Of a DNA stretch of 64,000 nucleotides, positions 12,953 through 25,342 are shown piece by piece; position 1 is the first letter of the stretch, and each line of letters starts with the position of its first letter. The notes beneath the pieces are model-generated. The model had not been told where the DNA came from. It saw nothing but the letters and a program-made list of their open reading frames with translations, and made no database searches. Source of the DNA: Cristatella mucedo (taxonomy: Eukaryota > Bryozoa > Phylactolaemata > Cristatellidae); assembly GCA_009760855.2 (NCBI GenBank), contig WPIO01000063.1, forward strand, positions 165,001 to 229,000. The letters are read 5' to 3'. The position numbers were made by a program, and so were the translations under genes.

Positions 12953-14157
12953 TTGATTACTTCCGATACTTTAAAGTGGTACAAACTTATACTTGAAAAA
13001 ACTTCCGTGAGCAGGATGAAGCCGATACCATCCGATAACTTAGAGGCTTTGAGCTCTTAATGATGTTGATGTGGGTCCCTCCCTGAACAAGAGTGAGTCC
13101 TAGAGCATTTGATCATTTCAAATTCGCTATCCTACCTGAATCACCTGTTTTTATCACTTGTAACTGTGTTCTACCTCAAGCCACCTTTAAGTAACAACTG
13201 TTATGTGACCATTTGCCCAATGTCCTGGGATGTTAATGTTACATGTATTTGATCCTGGCAAAATTTCTATAACAATCTTGCCAAGTGGAGAGTCATACAA
13301 AAAATTGGAAGTAAATGCATTCCTCTAATTTCTTACAGTGGTTATCTTCTAATAATTTGATTATTGACACTTCTGCACAAAGCTGCATTTAACACGATCT
13401 GAATTTTTAAGACAATCTATCCTCCTAGGATTATCATCAATTAAATTTGGGTAAAATCATGGAATACCATCATGAACATCTCAAGTGGGACCGTGTACAT
13501 TTAGCTTTAGCGGCTTTCCCAATGTAGCTGTAATGTAGATATCTTCTTAGTAGTTGCTAAATTGTTGCTATTCATAGATAATTTTATTGGCCCGAAAAAT
13601 CGCTGCCAAAATTTGCATGAGCTCTGCCTTTTCAACTTAGCCATATCAGTATTCAGTTGCCATTTGCTAACCCAGGCCATATTCTTTTTCGCTTTTCCTT
13701 TCAAATACAGAATGATCGAAGGTCTTCTGTTTGAAGACTGAATGCTGCAAACATTTTTCATCAGTCAGTGAATTATCCCACAATCTCTGGGCTACAGTTT
13801 TGGGCAAGTGGATTCAACTCTTTCTCGTAGTCTAGCTGCTTCCTTGTTAACCCTAAAGAGTCCTATATTAAGGTGCGCCCAAACTAAGCCACAGCAAAGT
13901 TGCTTGGGCCTGCAGGGGATTGAATTAGGATTTGCGTTGAAAGCGACTAGGTGGGTTGTCCTAGAGTTGGAGGCTCGGTGATCACCAGCAGCAGTGCCAG
14001 CAATGACTTTTGCAGTACTGTTTTGCTGCCCACACGGCCGGAGGCCATTGCTGAGCTTTTCCGACGAAGGCCTACTGGTTCACTGGGACCGAGATGTGTC
14101 ATGCTATACGGATGTGCTAGAGGACCGGCGCTAGCGCTGCAAATTTATTGGGGTGTC
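12953..14157. other. No gene recognised
   Basis: Unique-looking sequence. Only short open frames were seen (for example 84 codons minus at 13507-13761, Lys/Ser-rich), and none has a domain. Confidence 0.4.
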
Positions 14158-14235
14158 TATAATAATAATAATAATACACTTGATAAAGCGCCCTCAGTGA
14201 ACTCAATCTCTTTCAAGGCGGTTTACGTGTGCTGA
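14158..14235 (-). mobile_element. LINE 3' terminus fragment, minus strand
   Basis: Reads on the minus strand as the end of the 3' UTR, the terminal stem-loop (AGAGATTGAGTTCACTGAGG type) and an (ATT)n tail. Only about 80 bp of the element were inserted. Confidence 0.85.
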
Positions 14236-15490
14236 TATCATAACCCAAGCCCCAAGCCAATTTTTTCGAAGTCAACTCAGACCCCAAATTTTGCTCCTTC
14301 ACTGGGCCTTGATATAGGACTCCTTACAGATGATTCGGTGATCTACTGGTTGCGTTATTTAAGCTACCCCTAGCATAAAGTACCAGCACCCTGGTGCTTC
14401 ATGAGCCTTACACGGTACCTAAAAGCAAGAAAGCAGAGACTGGAATGTAGCTCTTTCGATCAACACTGATAGTTTGTCTAGGATTATGCTTACAATTATG
14501 AAACAATAAACACTATCTGCATGCTTATGACAGCCCGGTGATTATCAGCAGTTACTGAGGTACTGCCAATTGGAGCCACATTTGATGTAAAACAAGTACT
14601 CAGTTGCTCTGGGGTTTGAGCCAGAGTATGCTGGGTCTGGTGCTGTATGCATGATTTCTTTTCTATAACTATATTATTATAAATATAATATTTCTATATT
14701 ATTTTATAAATATGTTTTTGGGTTATGGAAAGACTGTTATACATCAAGGACCTGGACTTTTTATAACAAGTTATGAGTACCAATTATAGCTGCCTGGTTC
14801 TACATCCATAGGCACACCCACCGTTGTATTTGTGTTGTATCAACAACTCTCGTTAACCGTGGTTTGCCGGTACTTGTCAGGCATCTGACAAGGCCTAGCC
14901 CGGTCACCAAGGCCCAGGCTTGTTACCAGTGCTGTGTTTGTAGCTAAGGACTTCAGTGCAGAAGCTTCTACATCGTGTTTACTACAGTTGATTTTTTGCA
15001 ATTATTTGAGTGTTGTGCACTCAAGAGACCTTTTGTGAATGGCCAGTTTTCTCAACCTTATGCATTAAGTCTGTACCAAATGCTTCGGCCCCACCGTGCT
15101 AGTGACCGACAAGCCAGTGCAAGGAGGTCAACCAGAGGCAAATAAGAAAAGAGCAGTCATGTGTTCAGTGCAAGTCTTTTCCCAAGCAAGTCTACGTGGT
15201 GCATCCTTGCGGCAGCAGTCGTCTAGGACAGCCAATTCCAGCAGGCACCTGATCTGACCGATTTGATGTGTGCTGCGGTTGGTCGAGCCAAAACTCCTGC
15301 TTGAAGCATTCGTTTGCAGTAACTGGTGGCTTGTGACCATAAGCATAGGGGGAGTTATCGATGTATGCATCTCCAGCGGTCAATTAAAACTACATGGATT
15401 GGCACAAACTATGCCTGTCTAAATCCATTTTCGATGATCTGGTAAGGGAATTCGGTCCAGCTTCTTAAGACAGCTAAGCCGTGTCAGCTA
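14236..15490. other. No gene recognised
   Basis: No repeat family or convincing coding segment was seen; AT-rich between 14650 and 14720. Confidence 0.4.
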
Positions 15491-15658
15491 TAGCCGTAAT
15501 GGCTCACTCGGTAAGGTGGTTGCTTTTCACGGCCTCGGCCCCGAGGTCGTGGGTTTGAATCCTGCGGTGGACGATCCTTTCTCGAAACTGCAAGCGGTGG
15601 TGATAGCCACAAAGGCTCTTCTGTCGCTATACAAAAAGAAGCTGTTAAATCAGCTAAG
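15491..15658 (+). mobile_element. SINE family B
   Basis: The head TAGCCGTAATGGCTCACTCGG is followed by GGTAAGGTGGTTGC, CCCGAGGTCGTGGGTTTGAATCC (B box), GCAAGCGGTGGTGATAGCC, AAAGGCTCTTCTGTCGCTATAC and AAATCAGCTAA. This is the complete family order. A 3' TTTA tail is not evident. Confidence 0.88.
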
Positions 15659-16649
15659 AAGTAAGACATGCCTGCGATTTTTCTGATAAAACAGCCTCGC
15701 TTATGTACTGCAAAATGTCCTTGGCTGTTATCACTTCCGGCTGCAAAATTTCCTGCTGCGCGACTCGAATCCTGGCCTGGGCCGTGAATTGTGAGAACCT
15801 TACCCCTGGGCTAAGGCCTGGTGGGGCTTATACACTCAGGCGTGCGCACACACACACACCACAAACACGCAAGCGCACATACATACACTTGCCTACTTGG
15901 TGGAGAAATATATGCTGCAAATGAAAATGGCAAAATACACTCACTATGGAAAATTAAATTTTATTTGGCAAAAGACCAGAAGTGAGATATTTCTAGATTT
16001 TTAAGTTTTTCATTATTTCCTCTTCTGTGAAGATTGTGTTACACTAAGAAAGAGTAGCAAGACTTCCCTCAATTGTGCAGGCTCACAAGCTAAGTCAGCA
16101 CACAATTAGGCCTGGCTTCAAAAGCACTGCTGGGGTTATCCGTGGTTTTTCAAGGGTATTACCTTGTAGAATAGTAATTAGGAAGCCTACTATACGTACC
16201 TGAAAATATATCACAATTGTGCTGCTACCAGATAATTGTGCTCAGCGTGTCCAATGTATTTATTGCCTTTTGCAACTGGGCTCTCCTAGCATGCCCCTGC
16301 ATGATGCTAGCATCTAGTAATTTGTTGGTAAATTTTGCTGGAAACACGTGTCAAGGCCCAGCTTGCATCAGTCTGAGATACCTTCAATTTTCTGCCTGGC
16401 TTTTGATGGTCCTTCCCTGCTGCAACCTCGGTGGTTGTACTGATAGGAGCTGTGAGCCATCAGCATGGCTATTGCCAGCGAAGTGTGACCACAAATCAAG
16501 CAAGCCTATATTTTGAGCTGTCATGCTCCTTCAGGATGGACTGCCCGTACGTCCAAACTCTGAATGCCCGATGTCGATCGTACTTACCAACTCCCCCTGC
16601 CTAGGCAATCGGCTTTGCCTGCAAACTGACCATAAGCTTATTTTTGCAG
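15659..16649. other. No firm gene; short CA tract
   Basis: It contains a short (CA)n near 15848-15866. A 99-codon Cys/Leu-rich frame at 16217-16516 has no recognisable domain. Confidence 0.35.
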
Positions 16650-16881
16650 GCAACCTGTATGATCAGGGCCATTTAGCACGAGCAGTCTGCTGCCGCCTGG
16701 GCAGCACCATCAACGACCGGCTACCTAGTGGGTTTTTCCTCAATCATCCTCATCTCGGTCGCGTCTCTCTTTATGATGCTCCCAGGGGTTGTGATAAGAA
16801 GAGCTCGTTCTCCATAAACTGGACCTATGGTGATAGCCAGCTGGAAATGTGCGATGGGAGAACTGGTAGGAAAGCTGACAG
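16650..16881 (+). CDS. Possible internal exon (unrecognised protein)
   Basis: A 232-bp open segment lies between a good acceptor (TATTTTTGCAG, AG at 16648-16649) and a strong donor (CAG|GTGAGC, GT at 16882). It would encode about 76 residues without a stop, including RLPSGFFLNHPHLGRVSLYD and a Cys-containing end FSINWTYGDSQLEMCDGRTG. I do not recognise a domain. Codon use looks mixed and plausibly coding, but no neighbouring exon could be connected. A chance open frame with splice-like ends remains possible. Confidence 0.25.
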
Positions 16882-17920
16882 GTGAGCTGCTGTCTGTGTT
16901 TAGGCACGACTAGCTGTAAGGTGTAATATCAGGCTCACCCGGCTTGAATGCTTGTGCAATGGCAGTGCCTTACAGTATTTAGAGATGAAGAGTATACTAG
17001 TTTGTCTTTCCAACGAGTTCTGGCAGGTTTGATGTGGTGAGAAGATGAATACTCCGGCTTAGCACAAGCTGAGAAAGCTGGATATTGTGTGTGCAGCGTC
17101 TGAACATTGCAATTCTGTGTGCAATAGAGTAGTGTCTGAACATGCATGAACAAGCAATTGGAGAGCTAAGCCTTCAACTTGCCTGAGTCTGCCATTTTTA
17201 TGGAGTCCACCCACTATCCATCCAGGCGGCTTGAGCATGCAGCTATCTTGACATTGACTGACTGATCGTAAACCCAGTGCATTCGAAGGCATGAGAGAGT
17301 AGGTTATGTTTGAATGCGTACCGAAAGCTGCTTAGGCTCTGAGTTCGCTATACAAAAATCTCCTGTGTAACACCAATATGGTCTTTATGGCTTTGTGGAG
17401 TTACAGACGGAGATACATTACCCTACATTACATAAGTGTGCTTGCATGCATTGGCGGTACTGCAGCTGGCATTCTATTTGCATAGGCCACCCCTGCTGTT
17501 AATAGGGCTGGGCCATATTGGTTTCCTGTTCAATATGAGTTGACAATCTGACAATAGTGCTTCTCTGATCCATTCTGAACCTGATTATCATTAAAATGGA
17601 GAGGTAAAAACAGCAGCCAATGCAGGATAGGTCTGACCTGTTTGTTGGCAGTAATGAACACATTTTTTCGAACACGCAAGGCTCATACCAGCTTTATATT
17701 TCGGCTACCTTGGCGAGTTCTCATAAATCTCGACAGATTCCAGTCGGTAATGACCTCGGAATTTCTGGTGATCATAATGTCACGATAACCAGCCTTTTCC
17801 TTCGAATATTGCACGTTTTTTGCTCGACTGCAATCACCTGGCTTGCCTGCCATGCTAGAAGAATGCACTCTAGTGCACTAAGTCGGCAGCCACTCTTTCT
17901 GATGCGTGTTCAATCAACAA
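16882..17920. other. No gene recognised; contains an old repeat piece
   Basis: Apart from the 17318-17410 similarity described separately, only short unconvincing open frames are present. Confidence 0.4.
17318..17410 (+). repeat. Fragment of an old repeat shared with 57.1 kb
   Basis: TGCTTAGGCTCTGAGTTCGC and GTGGAGTTACAGACGGAG align in the same order with CACTTAGGTTTTGAGTACTC and ATGGAGTTACAGAGAAT at 57105-57190. This may be the 3' region of a second LINE lineage (see 56865-57190). Confidence 0.4.
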
Positions 17921-18060
17921 ATTATAATTCATTTGTATAGTGCCCTAATAGAACTTAAGTCTCTATTCAAGGGCTTCACGTATGCCAGGGGGCTCGAGTC
18001 CACGATCTCGGCCAGACATTGGTCGGGTTAAGCACCTAAACTACTGGGCCAAACCAGTGG
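17921..18060 (-). mobile_element. SINE family A, minus strand
   Basis: Minus-strand order: GGTTTGGCCCAGTAGTTTAGG, CCGAGATCGTGGACTCGAGCC (B box), GGCATACGTGAAGCCC, TTGAATAGAGACTTAAGTTC, then AAATGAATTATAATTTG. All parts of the family are present. Confidence 0.85.
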
Positions 18061-18180
18061 ACCCTTGCATCCAGCATTGACATGGTTGGCTGCTCTCTAA
18101 CCACCTCTCCTCACCTGTTCTCCCTTACCATCTCCTCTTTTTATCTCTCATCTCCTCTCCTTTCTTTTCTTTTCTCTTCT

Positions 18181-19490
<1,310 letters not shown>

Positions 19491-19628
19491 GCCGAGCTGG
19501 TTTGGTCTAGTGGTTAAGGTGCTCGCCCCGACCAAGGTCTGACTGAGGTCGTGGGCTCGAGCCCCGAGGCATATGTGAAGCACCCGAATAGAGATTAAGT
19601 TCTCTTGGGGCGCTATATAAATGAATTA
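19491..19628 (+). mobile_element. SINE family A, best-preserved copy
   Basis: The head GCCGAGCTGGTTTGGTCTAG is followed by TGGTTAAGGTGCTCGCCCCG (A-box region) and GAGGTCGTGGGCTCGAGCCCC (B box). The LINE-like tail is GAAGCACCCGAATAGAGATT, AAGTTCTCTTGGGGCGC, TATATAAATGAATTATG. The tail's AGAGATTAAGTTCTCT hairpin and GGCGC are shared with the 3' end of the LINE. RNA polymerase III transcription from the internal boxes is the expected mode. Confidence 0.92.
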
Positions 19629-19672
19629 TGTGTGTGTGTGTGTGTGTGTGCGCGCGCACGCGTGCGTGTGTG
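19629..19672. repeat. (TG)n/(CG)n microsatellite at the SINE 3' end
   Basis: A TG run, GCGCGCACGCGTGCG and a second TG run directly follow the SINE tail. The microsatellite probably grew from the SINE 3' end. Confidence 0.95.
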
Positions 19673-22147
19673 ACTCATCAAGAGCTCAGCCACCGGCCCC
19701 TGGCCGTCAAACTTTTAAGTGCCAGCGTGCCACAGTTATGTCGTGTCTCTGACAGGTGCTCTTGACTACCCAAATATACCTTGGTAGACCACTAGGTGGT
19801 GTTCCTAAGTTTGGAGTTGCTAAAATACTGGATGTGGAGTTGTGGGTCTCAATGCCGTGCCTCCAAACTTTTTTGCCGAGAGCGTTGGATAGTAAAAGGA
19901 GAACCAGGATCTATCTGATCATTTTGTAATTGTCAAAGTGTGTAGGTATTTTTATGCAAATGGTATAATTTGTCTACAAAAAGCTACTTCACATAGTTTT
20001 CGAAAGTACTAGGTGGCAGACCTTACACAAAAGATGGACATGAGTGGCACAACACTGCATCCCTGTGCTGTCATATTCCTAGCTCAAAACCCATCTGAGT
20101 TTTTGGTGCACTCGCAGGTAGCTGCCATGTCAATATAATCTTGAACTGTCATCGAGAACTAGATTAGAGAATCACTTAGGATGCTATACAAAATACATTA
20201 ATATCAAACAAAATTAATTAATACAAAATATATTAATATCAATATTATTATTGTTATATTCACTGCTGCTAAGCCTTTGTGGTGATCGTGTGTGGAACCT
20301 GTGTCGTGCCGAAGTTGAGACGAGAAGTTTCGATGCTCTTCAGTGATTACAGCATCTAATGCCATACTTCGGCACTAAAGCAACCAGCAAGAACTGTCAA
20401 GCACCTTTCGTGGCTGCAATAGAAAACAAGTTTAGAGACTCGTGCCTGGATAGGTGAGGTAGTCATTGCTCTGCCCTAAATTGCACTCGCAGCCTAACGA
20501 CAACCCTTGTTCTTACGTGGGCTTGTGTCGTGGATATAGTACGTCAAGAGTAATAACAGGTCAGTAAGTGCACAAACGGTACCCTTTCACCAGATCGTAG
20601 CTTGGTTGTCCTTGGTTGCTCAGATACCTAGCATCAGCTCTGATCGCCTGTCAGGAATTCGGTCCATCTCTGGCCGTCGGCACCATTAATAGCACAGAGA
20701 GCCGATTATGGGGTGATGACAACTTTCCTTTTTAGTCTCGTTGAATGGAAAATGGTCAACAGTTGAACATAATGCACAAAAACCTCTAATAAAAGCCATG
20801 GGAGTTAGGTGATGATATTAGTTACTTTATTACAGATTTCTTACATTAGCACATCACCACCATTAACATCATTCATGTGCCTCTACCAGCCAATTTTGGT
20901 GACGAGTGCAGTGTTGTCTGTTGCTAAAACGATCCTCAAAGATTACAAAGAAATATAGTATCTAGCATATTTAGTGGATTGTTTGAATGATATTACATTT
21001 TTAGAGCTGTGTTGGCTACTGATGCAGCAGTTGCACCATTATTAGTTATATTATTCTGAAATCAACTGCAACTCATTGGTAGTATGTGAACGAAAAACTC
21101 ACATTCGATCAAATATTCATACCGAACATTTTTTCGTTGGCATTCTATGTAAAGTGGTTGCTTTTTTGCTAAATCGATCATTGTACTGTGTTCGAAAGTT
21201 GACTTTCGAAGCTTTGCTGTCACTATCCCTGACTTGAGCTGGCCAATGCCTTTGTTGTAAGTTAATAGGCCTATCAAGAAGGTCATTCATTCTATCCAAA
21301 AGACCTTGCTAGCATAAGCACCATGTAAACCCGAACGTCCATTCTGACCTGGCTGTGACATATCTCGGACAGTCATTTCTCGACTAGTAAAGCAGCTACA
21401 GTGTCGTTTGCACTTTCGCATCCAGATATTTGCCTTCCAATCTGAACAAAGTGTGGCGTCTAGAGTGATGTTAACATGTGGTTTCCTATGTCAATATTCA
21501 TCTGAAGCTCTTGCAAGAAATAAAAGTATTATATTGCTGTTAGCCTGTCACAGGACACTACAGTGTCTTAAGAAATGTCTCACAGAAAAAGCTTAAGCTG
21601 GTTTGTATGTACAGGTGCACTTCTACTGTGACTCCCACGGCAAAAAATCCCAAACAACACCAGAGATCTGCTTCGTATGTGATTGGTTCTTCCATGTTCC
21701 TGCATCACTTAACAGAGATTTTCCTGGAATAACTAAATCTCATTAAAAGTGTATAGATACCACTTTTCTCATAAGTTGCAGTGTTGTATGGGATGTGGCA
21801 GTAACTTGACCTTGTAGAAATAGTGAACCTACGTACTGCCAAGTAGAGCTCGTAGATAAAAACAGGTGATGCCGGCAAGTTACAGCAGACTATTGGGAGT
21901 ATGAGCACGGAGTAAATTCGTGATGTTAATGATGAGCCCTCAAGGAATTGGAGATGCCATTTGCCACCAAAATAAGCTCTCACTTTCCTTTAGGCTTGAT
22001 CTTGTGTCATTGTTAACTGCTAGGCACTTACTGAGGCTTTCATTTTTTCTGGAAGTAATCATGTGCAATTGGAAGTGCCGCCTTTCCATATTTTGCAATT
22101 CCCGTTGGCTGACAGCTCTGGACTAGTTTGACTAGAAGCACTACAAA
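19673..22147. other. No gene recognised
   Basis: About 2.5 kb without a recognisable repeat or coding domain. A local AT-rich repeat of ATTAATATCAA words lies at about 20195-20250. Confidence 0.4.
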
Positions 22148-22408
22148 ATGGCTAATCTCTTTTGCTGTAGATCTTACCGAAGTGGTCCTTCAAGTGCCAG
22201 CCAACTGAGCAAGGCCGGCTTCTTCCGGATATTCCAAGAAGTCTTGCGGCAGGCCGGCATTCTTGTTAGATACGACAATTACTATTCTGCGAAGCGGGCT
22301 AACTTAGCCTATCAACAGGCAAAGATCGTTTTTTTCAAGCAACTGGTAGAGAATGGCTTTGGCTATTGGGTTAAGAAGCCTGCCGAGGAAGAGTTGTTTA
22401 GGATGTAG
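22148..22408 (+). CDS. Small ORF or exon, unrecognised
   Basis: 86 codons from ATG (22148) to TAG. The segment SQLSKAGFFRIFQEVLRQAG, an aromatic/basic stretch (RYDNYYSAKRANLAYQQAK) and a Lys/Glu-rich end (WVKKPAEEELFRM) look like a folded, soluble, helix-forming protein rather than translated noise. No domain was recognised. An in-frame TAG lies just upstream (22133). A fair splice acceptor, TTTTGCTGTAG (AG at 22170-22171), overlaps the start region, so this could instead be a last exon beginning inside the frame. No neighbours clarify its role. Confidence 0.35.
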   Translation: MANLFCCRSYRSGPSSASQLSKAGFFRIFQEVLRQAGILVRYDNYYSAKRANLAYQQAKIVFFKQLVENGFGYWVKKPAEEELFRM

Positions 22409-22811
22409 CAGATCTGTTTTATTGCATGCCATTTCTATGCTCTACTAATGTCCAACATATAAAGCTAGTATATGCAAACTTAAGATCGGGGATGATTGTT
22501 GAAATGTTTCTGTATATATTAGAATTGTTCCTCAATGGGCTAAAATGTAAAGATTTCTGCGAATTTGGATTCTATTTTTTCGAATCCATTTGTCGAGCCC
22601 GTTCTTATCAGTATATGATCAAATCTGGTGTCACTTAAATGTGTGCTTGCTGTCACAAGAGCCAGCCTTTTAAAAGCTCAGATTTATAAAAAAAAAAATG
22701 CACCTATAGCCAGGTAGGATTTTGGTGCATTGGATGCTGCTAAGTGCTTACTCTATGCTCACAGCATGGTCAATGCCGGAGTTCTGGTCTCCTACAATCG
22801 TATATGACTTG
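22409..22811. other. Spacer with a short oligo-A
   Basis: Contains an A11 run at about 22688-22698; otherwise nothing was recognised. Confidence 0.4.
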
Positions 22812-23006
22812 GTGAGCCGTGATGGCACACTAGGTAAGGCGGTTGCTTTCACGGCCTCGGTCCCGAGGTCGTGGGTTCGATTCCTGCGGTGGGGCGATCC
22901 TTTATCGCCACTGCAAGCGGTGGTGATAGCCATAAAGGCTCTTCTGTCGCTATACAAAAAAGAGACTGCTTAATCAGCTAGGATTTATTTTATTTATTTA
23001 TTTTAG
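22812..23006 (+). mobile_element. SINE family B with TTTA tail
   Basis: Well-preserved copy: GTGAGCCGTGATGGCACAC head, GGTAAGGCGGTTGCTTTCAC, CCCGAGGTCGTGGGTTCGAT (B box), GCGATCC...GCAAGCGGTGGTGATAGCC core, CTTCTGTCGCTATAC, TTAATCAGCTAGG, then an (ATTT)n tail. It is near-identical to the copies at 32.5 and 61.2 kb. Confidence 0.93.
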
Positions 23007-23119
23007 GAGGAGCTAATGATAACTTCGTGTCAGTACGAAGGACCCGTGTTATAGAAATTATATTAGGAAGCCTATTGACATGATGGACCACCAGATGCAT
23101 CGGAAGCACTGCTCCAAAC

Positions 23120-23345
23120 CTTTAGGTATCACTGGCACAGTGCTAACCTGTGTTTAGCTCCTACTTCACTGAGACATGTCATAGAGTATTGACTTAGATG
23201 GCTGCCGGTCATCTAGCGAGCACTTACAGTTAGGGATACCTCAGGGTTCGGTTTTGGGTCCCCTTCTCTTCATTATCTATACTATTCTTCTGGCCGATGT
23301 CATCAAACATGAGCCAACACTTCTATGATGACGCACCCAGTGGCA
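23120..23345 (+). mobile_element. Old LINE RT fragment
   Basis: The + frame at about 23225-23310 reads [16 protein letters not shown] followed by a LLADVIKH-type block, which is RT motif B of the main LINE. Upstream bases match the ITGTALQWFRSYLSG region with stops. The YADD box is broken. No 3' end is present. Confidence 0.8.
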
Positions 23346-23493
23346 AGTACGGCACACCAACTTACATGTGATGGGCCGTCAGCGACATGCAGCTGCTTCC
23401 CACGACGAATGCACCAGGCGGCGGAGACGTTGCCACTGAGTGTGCCATTTGCTGACCCGAGTTTTGGTGCTCACTGACGCCACTGACATTACT

Positions 23494-23641
23494 GATGAGC
23501 CGTGATGGCTTACTTGATAAGATGGTTGCTCTACGAGACCTAGGTCCGGAGGTCGTGGGTTCGAAACCAGCGGTGGGCTATCCTTTATTGTTGCTGCAAG
23601 GCCGCTATGCGAAAATAGTCTGTTAAATCAGCTAGTATTTA
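23494..23641 (+). mobile_element. SINE family B, internally shortened
   Basis: The head GATGAGCCGTGATGGCTTAC and B box GAGGTCGTGGGTTCGAAACC are clear. The central core is shortened (GCTGCAAGGCCGCTATGCG) before GTTAAATCAGCTAG. Confidence 0.85.
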
Positions 23642-24013
23642 TGACTGGTCACTCGAAAAAGCCTAACCTAACTTGAATTTAACCAGTGTAAAATCTAACC
23701 ACCCTGATTGTGACATATTTAGAATATTTAAAACTCATGCAAATTTCAGATTGTGCAAGCGGTCTGGCCTTGCAGATGCACGGCCACTGTCCAGTTGTCT
23801 TGTCTGGCTGTGTGAGAGGTGAAGCACTGGCAGCCCCCTTATATGTAGTCGCCGAATGCTGTTGCAATAGCTCACCGGTGCATGTATTTACGAATGCGTC
23901 TGCCAAACGCAATCTCGTGGCACCTAGCTATACCTATCCTTCGACCCTTATAAGCCTCGCTTCACATTCGACTCACTAATTTACTTTAATGCTTGCATAG
24001 AGAACATTCACGT
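23642..24013. other. Spacer, nothing recognised
   Basis: Opposed 77- and 89-codon frames at 23679-23979 show no domain. Confidence 0.4.
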
Positions 24014-25175
24014 ATGGGTGGCTATTATCTTCCTTAAGCTTAATGATGATAAGATCAACTTAAAAGTTATGGGCAATCTCAGTCACCTGAAATTGGGAAG
24101 ACCTAAGCCTCAAAGTTATTTCAGCTTACATCACTCCTGTAACAGCTGCCGGTAATATGAGTAGTATTTCAAAATCACTTAAGCCGAGTTTACACGGTAA
24201 GTCTTGCTTTTGTTTTGCTTCAGTTTTCAGTGCAAACTTCAAAACTGGAGAGTGGTCCTTAACTCGAGGAAGATTTAACGACGACTTACAAGCTGGACGC
24301 GCTTCTTGGCCAAGACTTACACAAGACTAAACAACGATCAATCGTAAGTGACATCGTGGGAACGCCATCTTCATTGCTTTGAAAAGAGCGACTCGAACAG
24401 TGAAAGAATCGATGCTTTCCATGTGAGTCCCAGTTTATGGGCCACTACGATCTCGCCTTATGAGAATCTTGCGATAAGGCGGCGGGTAATAAAGGAAGTC
24501 GTGGAAAGTTAAAATTCGCTGGGTTATGCGTCGTGGAGGGCCATTTCCTTTCTCATCCCTAACAAAGGTAATTTCCCATGACTGGGGCAGAGCATGAAGG
24601 AAGCACGACTTAAATGAAAACTGGCCGTGTAAACTTCCTAAAAGAGAGAAAACCAAAGCAAAACACGAGCAGGACAGAAGCTAGATTGATAGTGTAAACG
24701 CGACTCGTTAGTGACCACATTTTCTTCGCCGTCAAGTCAGCCTACTTTAAGCTGACGAACACAGCCAAGATTAAGGCCTGCTTAGATAAGCATTCCACTG
24801 CACACCCGCTCATGCGTTTTTGACATCAAGGCAAACGTCCGTTTTTTAAGACTCCTTATAGACAACTGGTGCAAAACTCGGCCCCTCGTCTGGCCTACCA
24901 AAGTACACTACTTCTGTCTGACCTTCCCTGGCTCACTATCTAAGATCGAATAGATGTCAAGATCGCAATTCTGGCTTACAGGTCACTTCACTGGCTTGCA
25001 CTAGACTACATGTATCCGACTTCCTTGCTCCTACAGTGTGGTCTTGTACGACCCGCTCATCAGGGTCTAGTCATCTGGCAGTCACTCGCGATAAATTGGA
25101 ATCGTTCAGTGATCGAACTTTAACCTCGCATGCACCGAAAGTTTGAAACTCGCTTCCGGCTTCAACCTTTACCCT
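24014..25175 (+). mobile_element. Old LINE fragment, split by an inserted element
   Basis: 24014-24180 encodes a diverged [15 protein letters not shown] block. 24712-25175 encodes AYFKLTNTAKIKACLDKH, then LVQNSAPRLAYQ, LPWLTI and DRIDVKIAILAYRSLHWLA in successive broken frames. Together they are adjacent parts of the same ORF2, separated by the 518-bp element at 24185-24702. Divergence is much higher than in the 5-7 kb copy, so this is an older subfamily member. Confidence 0.8.
24185..24702. mobile_element. MITE-like element with terminal inverted repeats
   Basis: The left end CGAGTTTACAC (24185-24195) and the right end GTGTAAACGCG (24692-24702) are inverted copies with one mismatch. Similarity continues inward less strictly (TTTTGTTTTGCTTCAG against the complement of CAAAGCAAAACACG). 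A second inverted GTGTAAAC lies near 24628. There is no transposase ORF. The LINE around it is interrupted here, which supports insertion. A TTA at 24179-24181 and at 24708-24710 could be a PIF/Harbinger-type target duplication, but the exact border is not settled. Confidence 0.6.
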
Positions 25176-25191
25176 GTATATAATACATACA

Positions 25192-25342
25192 GTTCATTTA
25201 TGTAACGCCGTAAGAGAACTTAAATCTCTATTCAAGCGCTTCATATATGCCACGACGTTCGACCCTATGACCTCGGTCAGCAAATACATTTACTGTGACC
25301 TTGGTCGAAGCGACCACCTTAAAACCACTGGGCAAAACCAGC
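25192..25342 (-). mobile_element. SINE family A, minus strand, with internal insertion
   Basis: The minus strand reads GGTTTTGCCCAGTGGTTTTAAGG, CGACCAAGGTCAC, then extra bases, TGACCGAGGTCAT, B-box remains, GGCATATATGAAGCGC, TTGAATAGAGATTTAAGTTC and CATAAATGAA. About 20 extra bases separate the two halves of the head. Confidence 0.8.

Noticed and set aside
22812-22900. True tRNA genes
   Set aside because: The B boxes belong to SINE heads. No cloverleaf with a proper acceptor stem could be traced, and each is followed by the SINE body.
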